In this document: positions 51,674 through 59,419 of the stretch, in pieces
Numbering within the stretch: position 1 is the first letter of the stretch
Layout of the letters: every line of letters starts with the position of its first letter
Assembly (NCBI GenBank): GCA_030041535.1
Contig: JASHNR010000019.1
Span: forward strand, 1 to 59,419
Origin: Nitrosopumilaceae archaeon
GTDB taxonomy: Archaea > Thermoproteota > Nitrososphaeria > Nitrososphaerales > Nitrosopumilaceae
Length of the DNA: 59,419 nt
Direction: 5' to 3'
The notes under the pieces: generated by a model
What the model was told of the DNA's origin: nothing
The model's input: only the letters and a program-made list of their open reading frames with translations
The model's database searches: none
Translations under genes and position numbers: made by a program

Positions 51674-51850
51674 ATGGAAAAAGAAATAGAATACAGATGG
51701 TGTAAGAAATGTATTTCAAAAACGAAACAAGAGATAATTTTCATGCCAGAGATTCCAACTTACAAAAGAAGACGTCGGTACAAATGCGTACAATGCGGAC
51801 AGACCTCATGGTTACAAGGAAGACGACCGTCAGCTGAATCTGTTTACTAA
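51674..51850 (+). CDS. 58-residue zinc-ribbon protein
   Basis: The plus strand from ATG 51674 to TAA 51850 encodes 58 residues with RWCKKCIS and YKCVQCGQTS, two C-x2-C pairs about 30 residues apart, joined by a basic run (YKRRRRYK). This suits a small nucleic-acid-binding zinc ribbon. It starts 34 bases after the DRG gene. The function is unknown. Confidence 0.7.
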   Translation: MEKEIEYRWCKKCISKTKQEIIFMPEIPTYKRRRRYKCVQCGQTSWLQGRRPSAESVY

Positions 51851-51963
51851 AATGCGATCAAATTTTTAGAATTTTATGAAAAATTTGTTTATAGAATATC
51901 ATCATTTGGTGTAATTTTCTTAAGCGTAACGATAGAAAAACAAGTTAAATGTAAAACTTATCA

Positions 51964-52119
51964 ATGGCAATGAAAAGACGCGCTAAAAAAGCTGCCAAAA
52001 GAAGATCAGCTCCAAAAAGAAAATCTGCTCCAAAGAGAAGATCAGCAGCTAAAAGAACAGCGGGTAAAAAAGCTAAAAGAACAGCTAAAAGAAAATCTGC
52101 AAAGAAACGCAGAAGATAA
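51964..52119 (+). CDS. 51-residue Lys/Arg/Ala-rich histone-H1-like protein
   Basis: The frame from ATG 51964 to TAA 52119 encodes 51 residues, 28 of which are Lys or Arg (15 K, 13 R) and 12 Ala, with Ser, Thr and Pro. Repeated units such as KRRSAPKRKSAPKRRSAAKR give it the look of the histone H1 C-terminal tail or of bacterial Hc1/Hc2 proteins. It would be disordered and bind DNA or RNA through charge. Clean start and stop, and a 14-bp hairpin right after the stop, support a real gene. Met3 (51970) may be the true start. Such proteins are rarely annotated in AOA because of size. Confidence 0.8.
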   Translation: MAMKRRAKKAAKRRSAPKRKSAPKRRSAAKRTAGKKAKRTAKRKSAKKRRR

Positions 52120-52124
52120 AATCA

Positions 52125-52156
52125 AAAATTATCGCTTGACATCAGGCGATAATTTT
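52125..52156 (+). terminator. 14-bp hairpin after the basic protein gene
   Basis: Bases 52125-52138 pair with 52143-52156 (14 pairs including one G-T), leaving a four-base loop ACAT. It begins six bases after the stop codon. An AT-rich tract follows. It could be a 3' end, an RNA-stability element or a regulator of this mRNA. Confidence 0.6.
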
Positions 52157-52440
52157 AATATTTTAGCTAACCATCTTTCTTAGGCATTACGATATACGAT
52201 AGATATAGATTCAAGCTAAGAAGGACTCTCCATTTTGAAGTGTTAAGATTTTCAATCTCATGACATAATTGAGTATCAAATGATTTTGCTTAATTCACAT
52301 CAATACAAACCAAATTCACTTTCACAGCATTATTGCACACATAAAGCCAGATCATTGAGTTTTTTACTAGCATTTTAAGTTCAATTTTATATTTTAAAAC
52401 ATTTCATGTACATAACGCATACTGATTGTGTAAAAATATG
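52157..52440. other. 284-base AT-rich intergenic region
   Basis: No open frame with coding features and no further strong inverted repeat were seen. The region separates the basic-protein hairpin from the 3' end of the collagen-like gene. Whether its T-rich stretches terminate the latter cannot be told. Confidence 0.35.
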
Positions 52441-53853
52441 CTAATAAAGAAAACTTAGTAATTTGATCTGTTGTTCTGTAGTGATAAGATTCTTGGAAGA
52501 TAATATTTCAAGAAGTTGAGTGATTAATTGTTTTTGTTGTTCTGAAAATCCCGGCTGGCCGGGCGGGCCTGGAGGACCTGGAGGGCCGCGTGGACCTACA
52601 TCTCCCATCGTACCTTGTGGGCCTTGTGGACCTTTATCGCCAGACATGCCGGGGGGACCAGTAACTCCTTTATCACCTTGTGGACCTTGAACTCCTTGCG
52701 GGCCTTTATCTCCAGATTGACCTTGTGGACCCAGAGGTCCCTTATCACCTTGAGGACCTTGAATGCCTTGCGGGCCTGGTGGACCCTGTGGGCCTGGCGG
52801 TCCCCTTGGACCTTGTTCACCAGGCGAACCCGGTAAACCTCTAGGTCCTTTTTCACCTTGAGGGCCTGGAATACCTGTCAGACCTTTATCTCCAGGAGGA
52901 CCTTGTGGGCCTTGCGGACCTTTATCTCCAAGTGGACCTTGTGGTCCTGTAAGGCCTTTATCGCCAAGTGGACCTTGCGGGCCCAGCGGACCTTTATCTC
53001 CAAGTGGACCAGAAGGACCTTTTGGTCCTTTATCACCGGGTGGACCAAGAATTCCTTTATCTCCCAGTGGCCCTGGAGGACCTGTTGCACCCTTATCGCC
53101 TATAGGACCTGATTCTCCTGTAAGGCCTTTTTCTCCCTTGTCACCCTTATCTCCCTTATCTCCCTTGTCACCAATTTCTCCCTTGTCTCCTCTTGGACCT
53201 TTATCACCAGATGGACCTTTGTCTCCTGTTATGCCTTTATCGCCAATTGGACCTTTGTCTCCCTTATCGCCTTTATCTCCAGGAGGACCTTGTGGGCCTT
53301 TATCTCCAGGAGGACCTTGTGGGCCTGGAGATCCCTTGTCACCTTGAGAACCCGGAATTCCTTGTTGTCCCGGTGGACCCTGAGGACCTGGCGGTCCTGA
53401 TGGGCCCTGAACTCCCGGTTGACCTTGTGGACCACGCATGCCCTGAGTACCGGACGCAGGATAATAATATTCTGGAGACGGTTTGTGACCCTTTGACGAT
53501 GGTTCATCCCTAGGACTAGGAGTTGTAAGAATTTCACCTGGAATCTTTGGCACACTAACTTGAAAAGCAGAATTAATTGAGGAAAACTGATCAAGAATTA
53601 TGACCCAAACCGAGTCTCTTGTAAACACAAAATCAGGAATGGGGTTTTTTGAAGAGCCCAGAGTCTGAGCGAATTTTGCGTCTTTTACCCTTAGGTGGAA
53701 ATTATCTTTCCAGATAACCGGAAAGTTCCTTCGTTTTATGTCTTCTTGAGAAGGCGGGTAATCACAAATAGAAATTTGCACCTCAAAGACGCCCGATGAG
53801 AGCTTAAATGGCGATTCGCCAGTTATTTCTATTATCCTTTCTCTGGCTGACAT
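52441..53853 (-). CDS. Collagen-like protein with 100 Gly-X-Y triplets
   Basis: A 470-residue protein in three parts. Residues 1-137 are a beta-rich domain with no family I recognise, ending in a Pro/Ser linker ([16 protein letters not shown]). Residues 138-437 are 100 uninterrupted Gly-X-Y triplets by my count, 24 of them GDK, the rest mostly GPP, GPQ, GPL and GPx. Residues 438-470 ([19 protein letters not shown]) are a helical tail that could trimerise. There is no signal peptide, membrane segment or cysteine pair to explain surface display. K-G-D neighbours can form inter-chain salt bridges that stabilise a triple helix without hydroxyproline. Function is unknown. Confidence 0.93.
   Translation of the reverse strand: MSARERIIEITGESPFKLSSGVFEVQISICDYPPSQEDIKRRNFPVIWKDNFHLRVKDAKFAQTLGSSKNPIPDFVFTRDSVWVIILDQFSSINSAFQVSVPKIPGEILTTPSPRDEPSSKGHKPSPEYYYPASGTQGMRGPQGQPGVQGPSGPPGPQGPPGQQGIPGSQGDKGSPGPQGPPGDKGPQGPPGDKGDKGDKGPIGDKGITGDKGPSGDKGPRGDKGEIGDKGDKGDKGDKGEKGLTGESGPIGDKGATGPPGPLGDKGILGPPGDKGPKGPSGPLGDKGPLGPQGPLGDKGLTGPQGPLGDKGPQGPQGPPGDKGLTGIPGPQGEKGPRGLPGSPGEQGPRGPPGPQGPPGPQGIQGPQGDKGPLGPQGQSGDKGPQGVQGPQGDKGVTGPPGMSGDKGPQGPQGTMGDVGPRGPPGPPGPPGQPGFSEQQKQLITQLLEILSSKNLITTEQQIKLLSFLY
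52543..53442 (-). repeat. Coding repeat: collagen Gly-X-Y array
   Basis: A 900-base array of 9-base units, GC-rich against the AT-rich surroundings. On the plus strand it creates spurious open frames rich in Leu/Pro/Ser. Blocks such as [10 protein letters not shown] recur several times, suggesting growth by internal duplication or slippage. Confidence 0.9.
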
Positions 53854-53980
53854 ATCCTAGGTGTAATACCTGAGTATTTTTGTATTTATCCAAGCGTTAT
53901 AAAGCTGCTTTGCCAATAAAATTTACTTTTTGGACATCCGGAATAGTATTTATCTACGGAAAATCCATATTTGACCAGTC

Positions 53981-55126
53981 GTGAAAAAATTATTCAAGGG
54001 CGGTTCAGAGTCACCTGAAAGCACTAGAGAGATAAAACCTGAAACGTCAGTAGAGATATCCAAGGAATCAAAGATAACAGATCCTAACTATACTAGAGAT
54101 AAACTGTACAAGAAAGGAATTTCTTGTATGGCCGATGAAAAAATGGAAGAGGCAGTACGAGCCTTTGAAGGAGCAATACAGATTGATCCAGGACATGTGG
54201 ATTCCCTTCTGAAGTTAGGCTATGCCCGATTTCATATGGGCGACTTGGCTGGATCCATGGGAGATTACAATAAGGTTCACGAGATCGATGTTACAAATTC
54301 AGACGCTTGGAACCTAAAAGGTCTCATCTACTATAGACAAAAAAATTATGAAAAAGCTCTTGAATGTGTAGAAAAGTCAATTGATACCAATCCCACTGAC
54401 GGTATGTCTTGGTACAACAAGGCATGCTATTATTCTCTTTTGAATCATGTTCCTGAGGGCATTGAGGCTTTGAAGCGTTCAATCGAAATAGATGTTAAAA
54501 ATGCAAAGAAGGCGGTAAGGGACAAAGACTTTGAGAACATAAGAGCAGATGACGGATATAGAAGAATTGTCGAGGTTGTAGTATTAGAATCAGTAAGACA
54601 GGGATATCACAAGGTGGGCCAGATAGTTTGGACAACCATGCTAGGCAAGACAGAGGTAGAAGACGCAGCAAGAAAATTAGTGGAAAAAGGTCTATTGATA
54701 AAAGAAGAAAGAAATGCTGGCCTGTCTAAGACAGAAGAGTTTGAGATTGCCCCTGAGTTGGCTGCTAAGATAGGTGTTGAAAAGAAAGGTCTCTTTGGAA
54801 CAACAAAAAAGATCAATCCACTATTAATTCAACACCTAAAAGAAATTAGCGAGGCAGTTCAAGCTGTCAAGTCTGCAATAGAGAAAGGAGATGTTAACGA
54901 CGTCATTGCAAAGATGGACGTATTCATTGATCCTAGTAAAAGAGGCGCACAGATGATAGAGCACTTTTTTGAAGAACATCGAGATATCAGATTATTCAAG
55001 ATTAGATTAACTGACAAAGGTTATGAATACTTGCAGGCAAATAAACAGAAAATGATAGATCTCTTTGACCACATTGAGAGTCAGACTACAAAGAAGCTAA
55101 GAAGCGAGACTACACAAAATACTTAG
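53981..55126 (+). CDS. TPR protein with C-terminal winged-helix-like domain
   Basis: A 381-residue protein, GTG start. Residues 40-190 hold about four TPR units: GISCMADEKMEEAVRAFEGA, LKLGYARFHMGDLAGSMGDY, LKGLIYYRQKNYEKALECVE and a closing repeat with YNKACYYSLLNHVPEGIEAL. The remainder has HKVGQIVWTTMLGKTEVEDAA, which looks like a winged helix, then helical segments with RLTDKGYEYL near the end, another winged-helix-like turn. It could connect a protein partner to nucleic acid. It diverges from the collagen-like gene over 127 bases. Confidence 0.8.
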   Translation: MKKLFKGGSESPESTREIKPETSVEISKESKITDPNYTRDKLYKKGISCMADEKMEEAVRAFEGAIQIDPGHVDSLLKLGYARFHMGDLAGSMGDYNKVHEIDVTNSDAWNLKGLIYYRQKNYEKALECVEKSIDTNPTDGMSWYNKACYYSLLNHVPEGIEALKRSIEIDVKNAKKAVRDKDFENIRADDGYRRIVEVVVLESVRQGYHKVGQIVWTTMLGKTEVEDAARKLVEKGLLIKEERNAGLSKTEEFEIAPELAAKIGVEKKGLFGTTKKINPLLIQHLKEISEAVQAVKSAIEKGDVNDVIAKMDVFIDPSKRGAQMIEHFFEEHRDIRLFKIRLTDKGYEYLQANKQKMIDLFDHIESQTTKKLRSETTQNT

Positions 55127-55130
55127 AATA

Positions 55131-55931
55131 TCATTCCGCTGAGAGATCCCAATAATTTGCGTCTTTTTGTTTTTCAATTGGTTTTGCTAACGATTCCCAT
55201 TCCTTAAACGAACGAACGTAAAGTTTTACATTTTGAATTCCTATGGACTTTAATGCATAGTATCCCAATCCTGAAAGAGTTCCCACACTACCACAATATG
55301 TAACCACCTCAGAGTTGGAAGATATGTTTCTGTTCTGTAGAAGTCTTCTCAACTCATCTTTTGATCTTAGTATATTTTGAGGGGAGGCAAGCATTCGATA
55401 TGGAATGTTAACGGCACCAGGAATATGATGCTCAAGAAAGTTTAGCCTTTCTCTATTATCCATCAATATAGCGCCCTTCTCCTTGGCAGGCATAAGATAA
55501 TCAGCAGTTGCAAGAATTTGAGGTTGTAACTTTAGAGAATGTGTTTTCTTTTCAAGAGATGGAGATTCAAGACTCGTTTCAAGTCCAAGCTTTTTCCACG
55601 ATCCGTATGTAATGTCTAATAAGGAAACTTCTTCGTGACCAATATACTGAAGAGCCCATGCTACCCGTGACGCCAAGGCACCAAATGTGTCATCATATAC
55701 AACAACATGAGTTTCGTCATCAATACCAAAAGATTGTGCGTGTTGAAGAATCTTTTCTGGACTGTCATCAGAGAGAAGACTTGATAATGGGAAATTAATT
55801 GCCCCAGGCAAATGTCCTTGTTTGTAATCTTCTTCTTTTCTTATATCAAGTACCTTGGCACTCTTGTCCCTAATCTCTGATCGCAAGGTATCGGCATCAA
55901 CTGTTATTCTGGCAATCTTTTCTTTGCTCAA
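55131..55931 (-). CDS. Thiosulfate/3-mercaptopyruvate sulfurtransferase (two rhodanese domains)
   Basis: A 266-residue tandem rhodanese. The N-terminal domain (VLDIRKEEDYKQGHLPGAIN) lacks the active Cys, as usual. The C-terminal domain has DNRERLNFLEHHIPGAVNIP and the active loop VTYCGSVGTLSG with the catalytic Cys. The CGS-VGT loop resembles mercaptopyruvate sulfurtransferases more than CRKGVT thiosulfate ones. I start at TTG 55931, which overlaps the reductase stop as TTGA, the same arrangement as two other gene pairs here. ATG 55940 in frame is the alternative. It probably handles sulfane sulfur from the neighbouring pathway. Confidence 0.88.
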   Translation of the reverse strand: MSKEKIARITVDADTLRSEIRDKSAKVLDIRKEEDYKQGHLPGAINFPLSSLLSDDSPEKILQHAQSFGIDDETHVVVYDDTFGALASRVAWALQYIGHEEVSLLDITYGSWKKLGLETSLESPSLEKKTHSLKLQPQILATADYLMPAKEKGAILMDNRERLNFLEHHIPGAVNIPYRMLASPQNILRSKDELRRLLQNRNISSNSEVVTYCGSVGTLSGLGYYALKSIGIQNVKLYVRSFKEWESLAKPIEKQKDANYWDLSAE

Positions 55932-57733
55932 GCAGCACATTCGCCCCTTCCAGTTTTTGCATGATAACTTCCATCGTTTCCATAATCGACGTAAAAGTCA
56001 GGATCTTGCTCAATTGTAGGGGGTGCTACAACAGGCTTTAACAATTCCTTGATATCACTAATTGATTTAACTTTAGGTCCACCGTTACCCTCAATAACCC
56101 TATGAATCCAAGAATCCAAACCTTCACCAGATCTTTTTTCTGATTTGAAGATCTCAATTATTTTCAAAATTGTCGGGATGACTCTCTTAGTGGGAACCTT
56201 GGCAGTCATCAGCCCTAGCATTGAGTTGCCATCTGCTCTTCCACCCAATGACATCGTATACAGTGGATACATGTCTTTTCCTACTCTTCCTCCGCCGCCA
56301 TAAAATCCAATTGTTGCAATTTCGTGTTGGCCGCATGAATTGGGACAGCCACTTATCTTAATTGTAGAATCTCTCAGGTCATCATCTTCGTCAAGTTTTA
56401 GCTCAAGAAATTTTCTTTGAACTTCTTTTGCAAGTCTATGAGAATTAGTCAATGCAAGATTACATGAAGTAGTGCCAGAACACCCCACAACTGAGGCCAT
56501 AGTCAACGCACCAGGATTTGCAAGGCCGACCTCTAACAATTGTGCATAAAGTTTTGGAAGATCTTCATCCCTCACCCACCTAAACACCACATCTTGAACA
56601 AATCCAGTTCTAATTCGTCCCTCTGCAGAAAATTCTCTAGCCATGTCAGCAACAGCACGCAATTGACTTGCCGTAATGTCACCTGACTCTAGTGTAATGA
56701 ACGCCGCACTGTAGCCTTGTTGTTTTTGCTTCATGGTATTAGTTTTGATCCATCTAGACAAGCCCGGCGGGGGCGAAGGGATTTCCGAACTAATCGATAT
56801 TTTACGCAATACTTCAGGAGCCTTATCAAGATCAAGTTTTATCACAACAGATTGGGTTAGTCTTACCATTGTTCTTTCTTTTAGTACAATATTTTGGAAT
56901 TTTTCCCATCCAAGCTCATTAACAAGATATCTCATTCTATTTCTTGCCATATTTTCACGGTTACCCATTCTATCATAGACCCTAATGACTGCGATTATGG
57001 TATAGAGTAAATCTTCTTCTGGAGTAAACTCTTCAAGTTGATGTCCTACAAATGATTGTGCACCAAGTCCACCACCTAAGAAAACCTTGAATCCGTTCTG
57101 CAGTTTTCCGTTAATTTCTATTCTTTGTGGAATAAGACCAACATCCACTATTCTTGCCATTCCGTGTTTCTCGCAACAGGTATAATTGATCTTGAATTTT
57201 CTTGGAAGTGATTGATTCATAGAATTTCGTAATAGAAACTTTGCTGTGGATAGTGCATATGGTGTCGGATCAAATATTTCGTCAGGACACACACCTGCAA
57301 GGGGGCTGCACATTACATTTCTTACCGAATTACCACATGCTTCTCTTGATGTCAATCCAATTTCTGCCAGTCCACGCATAACCTCAGAAACATCTTCCAA
57401 TGCAACCCAATGAAGCTGGAAATTCTGTCTTGTGGAAACATGTGCGCTTCCAATTGAAAATGATTCGCTTAGTTCTGCCATTTTTTCAATCTGCTCTGGA
57501 TAAACTTCACCAGCAGGAATTTTGACACGAATCATACTATAATCATCAGTCATTCTGCTGCCATACGCTCCATGTTGGAGCCTAAATCGTCGTAGATCAT
57601 CACGGCTAATCTTGCCTTGCCTGAAGAGTTTTACCATTTCTGCAAATTTTTCAGCTTCCTCTAGACGACCCCATTGTATTTTGGGCCTTGGGAGGTTATC
57701 AGGCCTAGACTGAGAAAGGCTTGTCTTGCTCAA
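55928..57733 (-). CDS. Ferredoxin-dependent sulfite/nitrite reductase (siroheme, 4Fe-4S)
   Basis: A 601-residue siroheme reductase. The cluster and siroheme ligands are Cys418 and Cys424 (CSGTTSC) and Cys463 and Cys467 (CPNSC). The substrate-binding STRQNFQLHWV and the NVMCSPLAGV segment lie in the first repeat. It reduces sulfite to sulfide or nitrite to ammonia with six electrons from ferredoxin. The coupled rhodanese favours sulfite. Ammonia oxidisers also meet nitrite, and the two activities are hard to separate by sequence. It starts at TTG 57733, with an ATATAAATTTT box about 29 nt upstream. Confidence 0.93.
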   Translation of the reverse strand: MSKTSLSQSRPDNLPRPKIQWGRLEEAEKFAEMVKLFRQGKISRDDLRRFRLQHGAYGSRMTDDYSMIRVKIPAGEVYPEQIEKMAELSESFSIGSAHVSTRQNFQLHWVALEDVSEVMRGLAEIGLTSREACGNSVRNVMCSPLAGVCPDEIFDPTPYALSTAKFLLRNSMNQSLPRKFKINYTCCEKHGMARIVDVGLIPQRIEINGKLQNGFKVFLGGGLGAQSFVGHQLEEFTPEEDLLYTIIAVIRVYDRMGNRENMARNRMRYLVNELGWEKFQNIVLKERTMVRLTQSVVIKLDLDKAPEVLRKISISSEIPSPPPGLSRWIKTNTMKQKQQGYSAAFITLESGDITASQLRAVADMAREFSAEGRIRTGFVQDVVFRWVRDEDLPKLYAQLLEVGLANPGALTMASVVGCSGTTSCNLALTNSHRLAKEVQRKFLELKLDEDDDLRDSTIKISGCPNSCGQHEIATIGFYGGGGRVGKDMYPLYTMSLGGRADGNSMLGLMTAKVPTKRVIPTILKIIEIFKSEKRSGEGLDSWIHRVIEGNGGPKVKSISDIKELLKPVVAPPTIEQDPDFYVDYGNDGSYHAKTGRGECAA

Positions 57734-57758
57734 TTATTGTAGCTACTTTGCGAAGTGC

Positions 57759-57769
57759 ATATAAATTTT
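57759..57769 (-). promoter_or_regulatory. TATA-like box of the siroheme reductase operon
   Basis: An ATATAAATTTT stretch (given on the plus strand) centred about 29-30 nt before the TTG start at 57733. The rest of the 57734-57926 gap shows nothing else I can support. Confidence 0.45.
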
Positions 57770-57926
57770 AAACTAGACGCCAGATATGCACTAGTCAAGT
57801 ATATAGTGGCAGGATTTTCCACTCTATCAACACTACATCAAAAAGTGGAATCCATTAAGAAAAGACGACCTTTTCTAATAACAATATCAGAAAAGAGTTA
57901 AATGAAGATCGACGAGGAAAAATTAT

Positions 57927-58961
57927 GTGTCAGATAAAATCAAGATTGCAGTTGCTGGAAGCGGAAATGTAACATTAACTCTGATAAAAGGCTTAGAATT
58001 CTACAAAAATTCAATCGAAGGACTTTGGCACCCAAAGGTCGCAGACATGACATTAAATGACATGACAATAGTGGCAGTGTTTGACATTGATTCTGCTAAG
58101 GTTGGAAAGAAAATCGTACAGGCAGTTCCAGGTTGCAAGTCAGACTTTGCGGATATTGTGATTCAGCCCGGAATAATGTCAGATACTGTACCCTTCCATA
58201 TCAATCAGAATGGACAGACAAGATCTGTAAGCTATGAAGAGTTTGTCAAATCACTCAAGTCTGTCAGACCAGATTTTCTTGTCAATGTAATTTCTTCAGG
58301 TTTAGACAAGACGTCTGAAAAATATGCTCAGGCGGCATTGGATGTCGGATGCTCTTTTTTTAATGCTACCTCTGCCAAGACCATAACTGAGAATACAAGG
58401 AAGTTGTTTGAGGCAAAGGGCTTGATGATCCTAGGCGATGATTTGATGAGCCAGTTTGGTGGAACTGCCTTTCATCGTGGAATGATAGACTTTATGACAA
58501 GTCGTGGTATTACCGTTCAGAAAGCATATCAGCTTGATGTCGGTGGAAACCAAGATACCATGAATACCATGGCTGAGGAAACAAGGGAGAGAAAACGCAA
58601 CATCAAGACAGAATCTATTGCAATAGAATCCCCGAGTCCATTCAGATCTACCGCAGGCACAACTGAATATGCAGAACAGCTTGGTGATTCTCGTGTTAGT
58701 TACTACTGGATGGAGGCCAAGGGATTCTTGGGTTCTGCAATAGAGATGGACCTTGCTCTTAGGACAAGCGATAGTACAAATGGTTGCAATGTAATAGTTG
58801 ATTCTTTGCGTGCCGCAAAGGGGTTACTGAACAGAAAGGAGCTTGTAAAGTCAGACATTATTTCGTCATATGCATTCAAGAATCCCCCCAAGAAGAGGCA
58901 CATCAGAGAATGCATCAAGTCTTTTGAAGACGAATTTGTGAGCCGAAAACTCATCAGCTAG
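57927..58961 (+). CDS. ino1: Myo-inositol-1-phosphate synthase
   Basis: A 344-residue synthase that makes L-myo-inositol-1-phosphate from glucose-6-phosphate using NAD. The N-terminal IAVAGSGNVTLTLIKGLEFY is the NAD loop. ILGDDLMSQFGGTAFHRGMI and QLDVGGNQDTMNTM are the conserved catalytic segments, with Lys in ATSAKTI. It is the short archaeal type. Inositol phosphate is needed for archaeal phospholipid head groups such as archaetidylinositol, and also for compatible solutes in some archaea. The start is GTG 57927. Confidence 0.95.
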   Translation: MSDKIKIAVAGSGNVTLTLIKGLEFYKNSIEGLWHPKVADMTLNDMTIVAVFDIDSAKVGKKIVQAVPGCKSDFADIVIQPGIMSDTVPFHINQNGQTRSVSYEEFVKSLKSVRPDFLVNVISSGLDKTSEKYAQAALDVGCSFFNATSAKTITENTRKLFEAKGLMILGDDLMSQFGGTAFHRGMIDFMTSRGITVQKAYQLDVGGNQDTMNTMAEETRERKRNIKTESIAIESPSPFRSTAGTTEYAEQLGDSRVSYYWMEAKGFLGSAIEMDLALRTSDSTNGCNVIVDSLRAAKGLLNRKELVKSDIISSYAFKNPPKKRHIRECIKSFEDEFVSRKLIS

Positions 58962-59032
58962 CAAGAATAAAGTCAATACTTAGGTAATCTTTCGTCAATT
59001 AGCAGTTATATTGGAATGGGGAAAAACAGGCT

Positions 59033-59329
59033 TTAGATATTTTGCATGTCAGTTAGATGTCTTGTTAACTCTTTGCCCTTTTTGGAAAGGGTATAAGTTG
59101 TTCTTATAGGTCCTTCCTGTGACACACTGCGTTGCAGTAAGCCAAGAGCGGTCAGCGCCTTCAACGCCCCCGTCACGGTAGCATCGCTTCTAGCCAGTTT
59201 ATTTTCATTTACATAATCAAGAACCTCAGAATAGTGTACCTGTTTTTTCTCATCTACAAACAGCAGAATTTCATAGTATCCCTTCTTGGACAGTTTACGG
59301 AATATCTCTATAATCTTGCTCTTTTCCAC
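59033..59329 (-). CDS. Winged-helix transcriptional regulator
   Basis: A 98-residue single-domain regulator with an HxlR/ArsR/MarR-like winged helix: KSKIIEIFRKLSKKGYYEIL, HYSEVLDYVNENK, SDATVTGALKALTALGLLQR (recognition helix) and the wing RTTYTLSKKGKELTRHL. The ending TLSKKGKEL is typical of HxlR-type proteins. No metal-binding Cys pair is seen. Its target is unknown. It converges on ino1 and its promoter lies between 59330 and the window edge. Confidence 0.85.
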   Translation of the reverse strand: MEKSKIIEIFRKLSKKGYYEILLFVDEKKQVHYSEVLDYVNENKLARSDATVTGALKALTALGLLQRSVSQEGPIRTTYTLSKKGKELTRHLTDMQNI

Positions 59330-59419
59330 ATTTACCCTTCAATATGGATTGCTACCACCAAGATATGTTCCTACGATATAAAATATGCTGTTACAGTGTA
59401 GAATGTACTGTTATATACC

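Noticed and set aside
52543-53442. Possible CRISPR or tandem DNA repeat array
   Set aside because: There are no spacers of constant length. The 9-base period is fully explained by Gly-X-Y codons.
53138-53513. Plus-strand frames inside the collagen region, rich in Ser-Pro-Leu
   Set aside because: A by-product of the 9-base periodicity of the Gly-X-Y coding strand.
1-59419. Mobile elements, transposases, integrases or defence systems
   Set aside because: No transposase, integrase, restriction, toxin or Cas motifs were found in any gene, and gene order looks like core genome.

Overview
The window looks like a stretch of an ammonia-oxidising archaeon (Nitrososphaerota/Thaumarchaeota, most likely Nitrosopumilales). 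It is AT-rich. It carries archaeal-type information genes (RpoK, S25e, EndA splicing endonuclease, ATP-dependent DNA ligase, Alba, proteasome beta, TrmI, DRG GTPase) beside a split methylmalonyl-CoA mutase module of the kind used in the thaumarchaeal 3-hydroxypropionate/4-hydroxybutyrate (3HP/4HB) carbon-fixation cycle. Many genes appear leaderless, with a TATA-like box about 25-29 nt upstream of an ATG, GTG or TTG start. No amo genes, rRNA, tRNA, CRISPR array or insertion sequence was found. The genus cannot be fixed from this window alone.

Layout. 1-3.5 kb: AMP phosphorylase followed by the cut-off start of a ribose-1,5-bisphosphate isomerase, an ABC ATPase and an exported cupredoxin. 3.5-7 kb: an FMN protein, a small membrane protein coupled to a polyphosphate kinase 2, and three universal stress proteins. 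7-10.6 kb: methylmalonyl-CoA epimerase, mutase large subunit and MeaB on one strand, with the B12-binding mutase subunit divergent. 10.6-24 kb: IlvC, an orphan response regulator, TPR and beta-hydroxyacid dehydrogenase genes, an MFS carrier, MetG, AhcY, a Rieske protein, NadE, CysS and an OLA1/YchF-type GTPase. 24-31 kb: exported and thioredoxin-fold proteins, BirA (which would biotinylate the acyl-CoA carboxylase of the same carbon cycle), agmatinase-like, UbiA, aldo/keto reductase, a YHS protein and a glutaminase-less asparagine-synthase-like protein. 31-37 kb: information-processing genes. 37-43 kb: a tandem-SDR protein coupled to a MaoC-like protein, a TauE permease, homoserine dehydrogenase, a PUA protein and a proteasome beta subunit. 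43-51.6 kb: peptidase, NAD(P)HX repair, TrmI, ArgS, phosphoglycolate phosphatase and DRG GTPase. 51.6-55 kb: the most unusual part, with a small zinc-ribbon protein, a 51-residue Lys/Arg/Ala-rich histone-H1-like protein followed by a strong hairpin, and a 470-residue protein with 100 uninterrupted Gly-X-Y collagen triplets. 55-59.4 kb: a siroheme sulfite/nitrite reductase coupled to a rhodanese, inositol-phosphate synthase and a winged-helix regulator.

Most of the region is ordinary core genome. The accessory-looking items worth a second look are the collagen-like protein and its basic-protein neighbour, a symmetric single TATA box between rpoK and a divergent gene, a proteasome beta subunit with Ala where the catalytic Thr normally sits, an Alba paralogue lacking its basic DNA-contact residues, and a tandem SDR protein with an altered active site coupled to a hotdog-fold protein. 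Several zinc-ribbon or YHS genes of 39-58 codons were found by reading the intergenic DNA.
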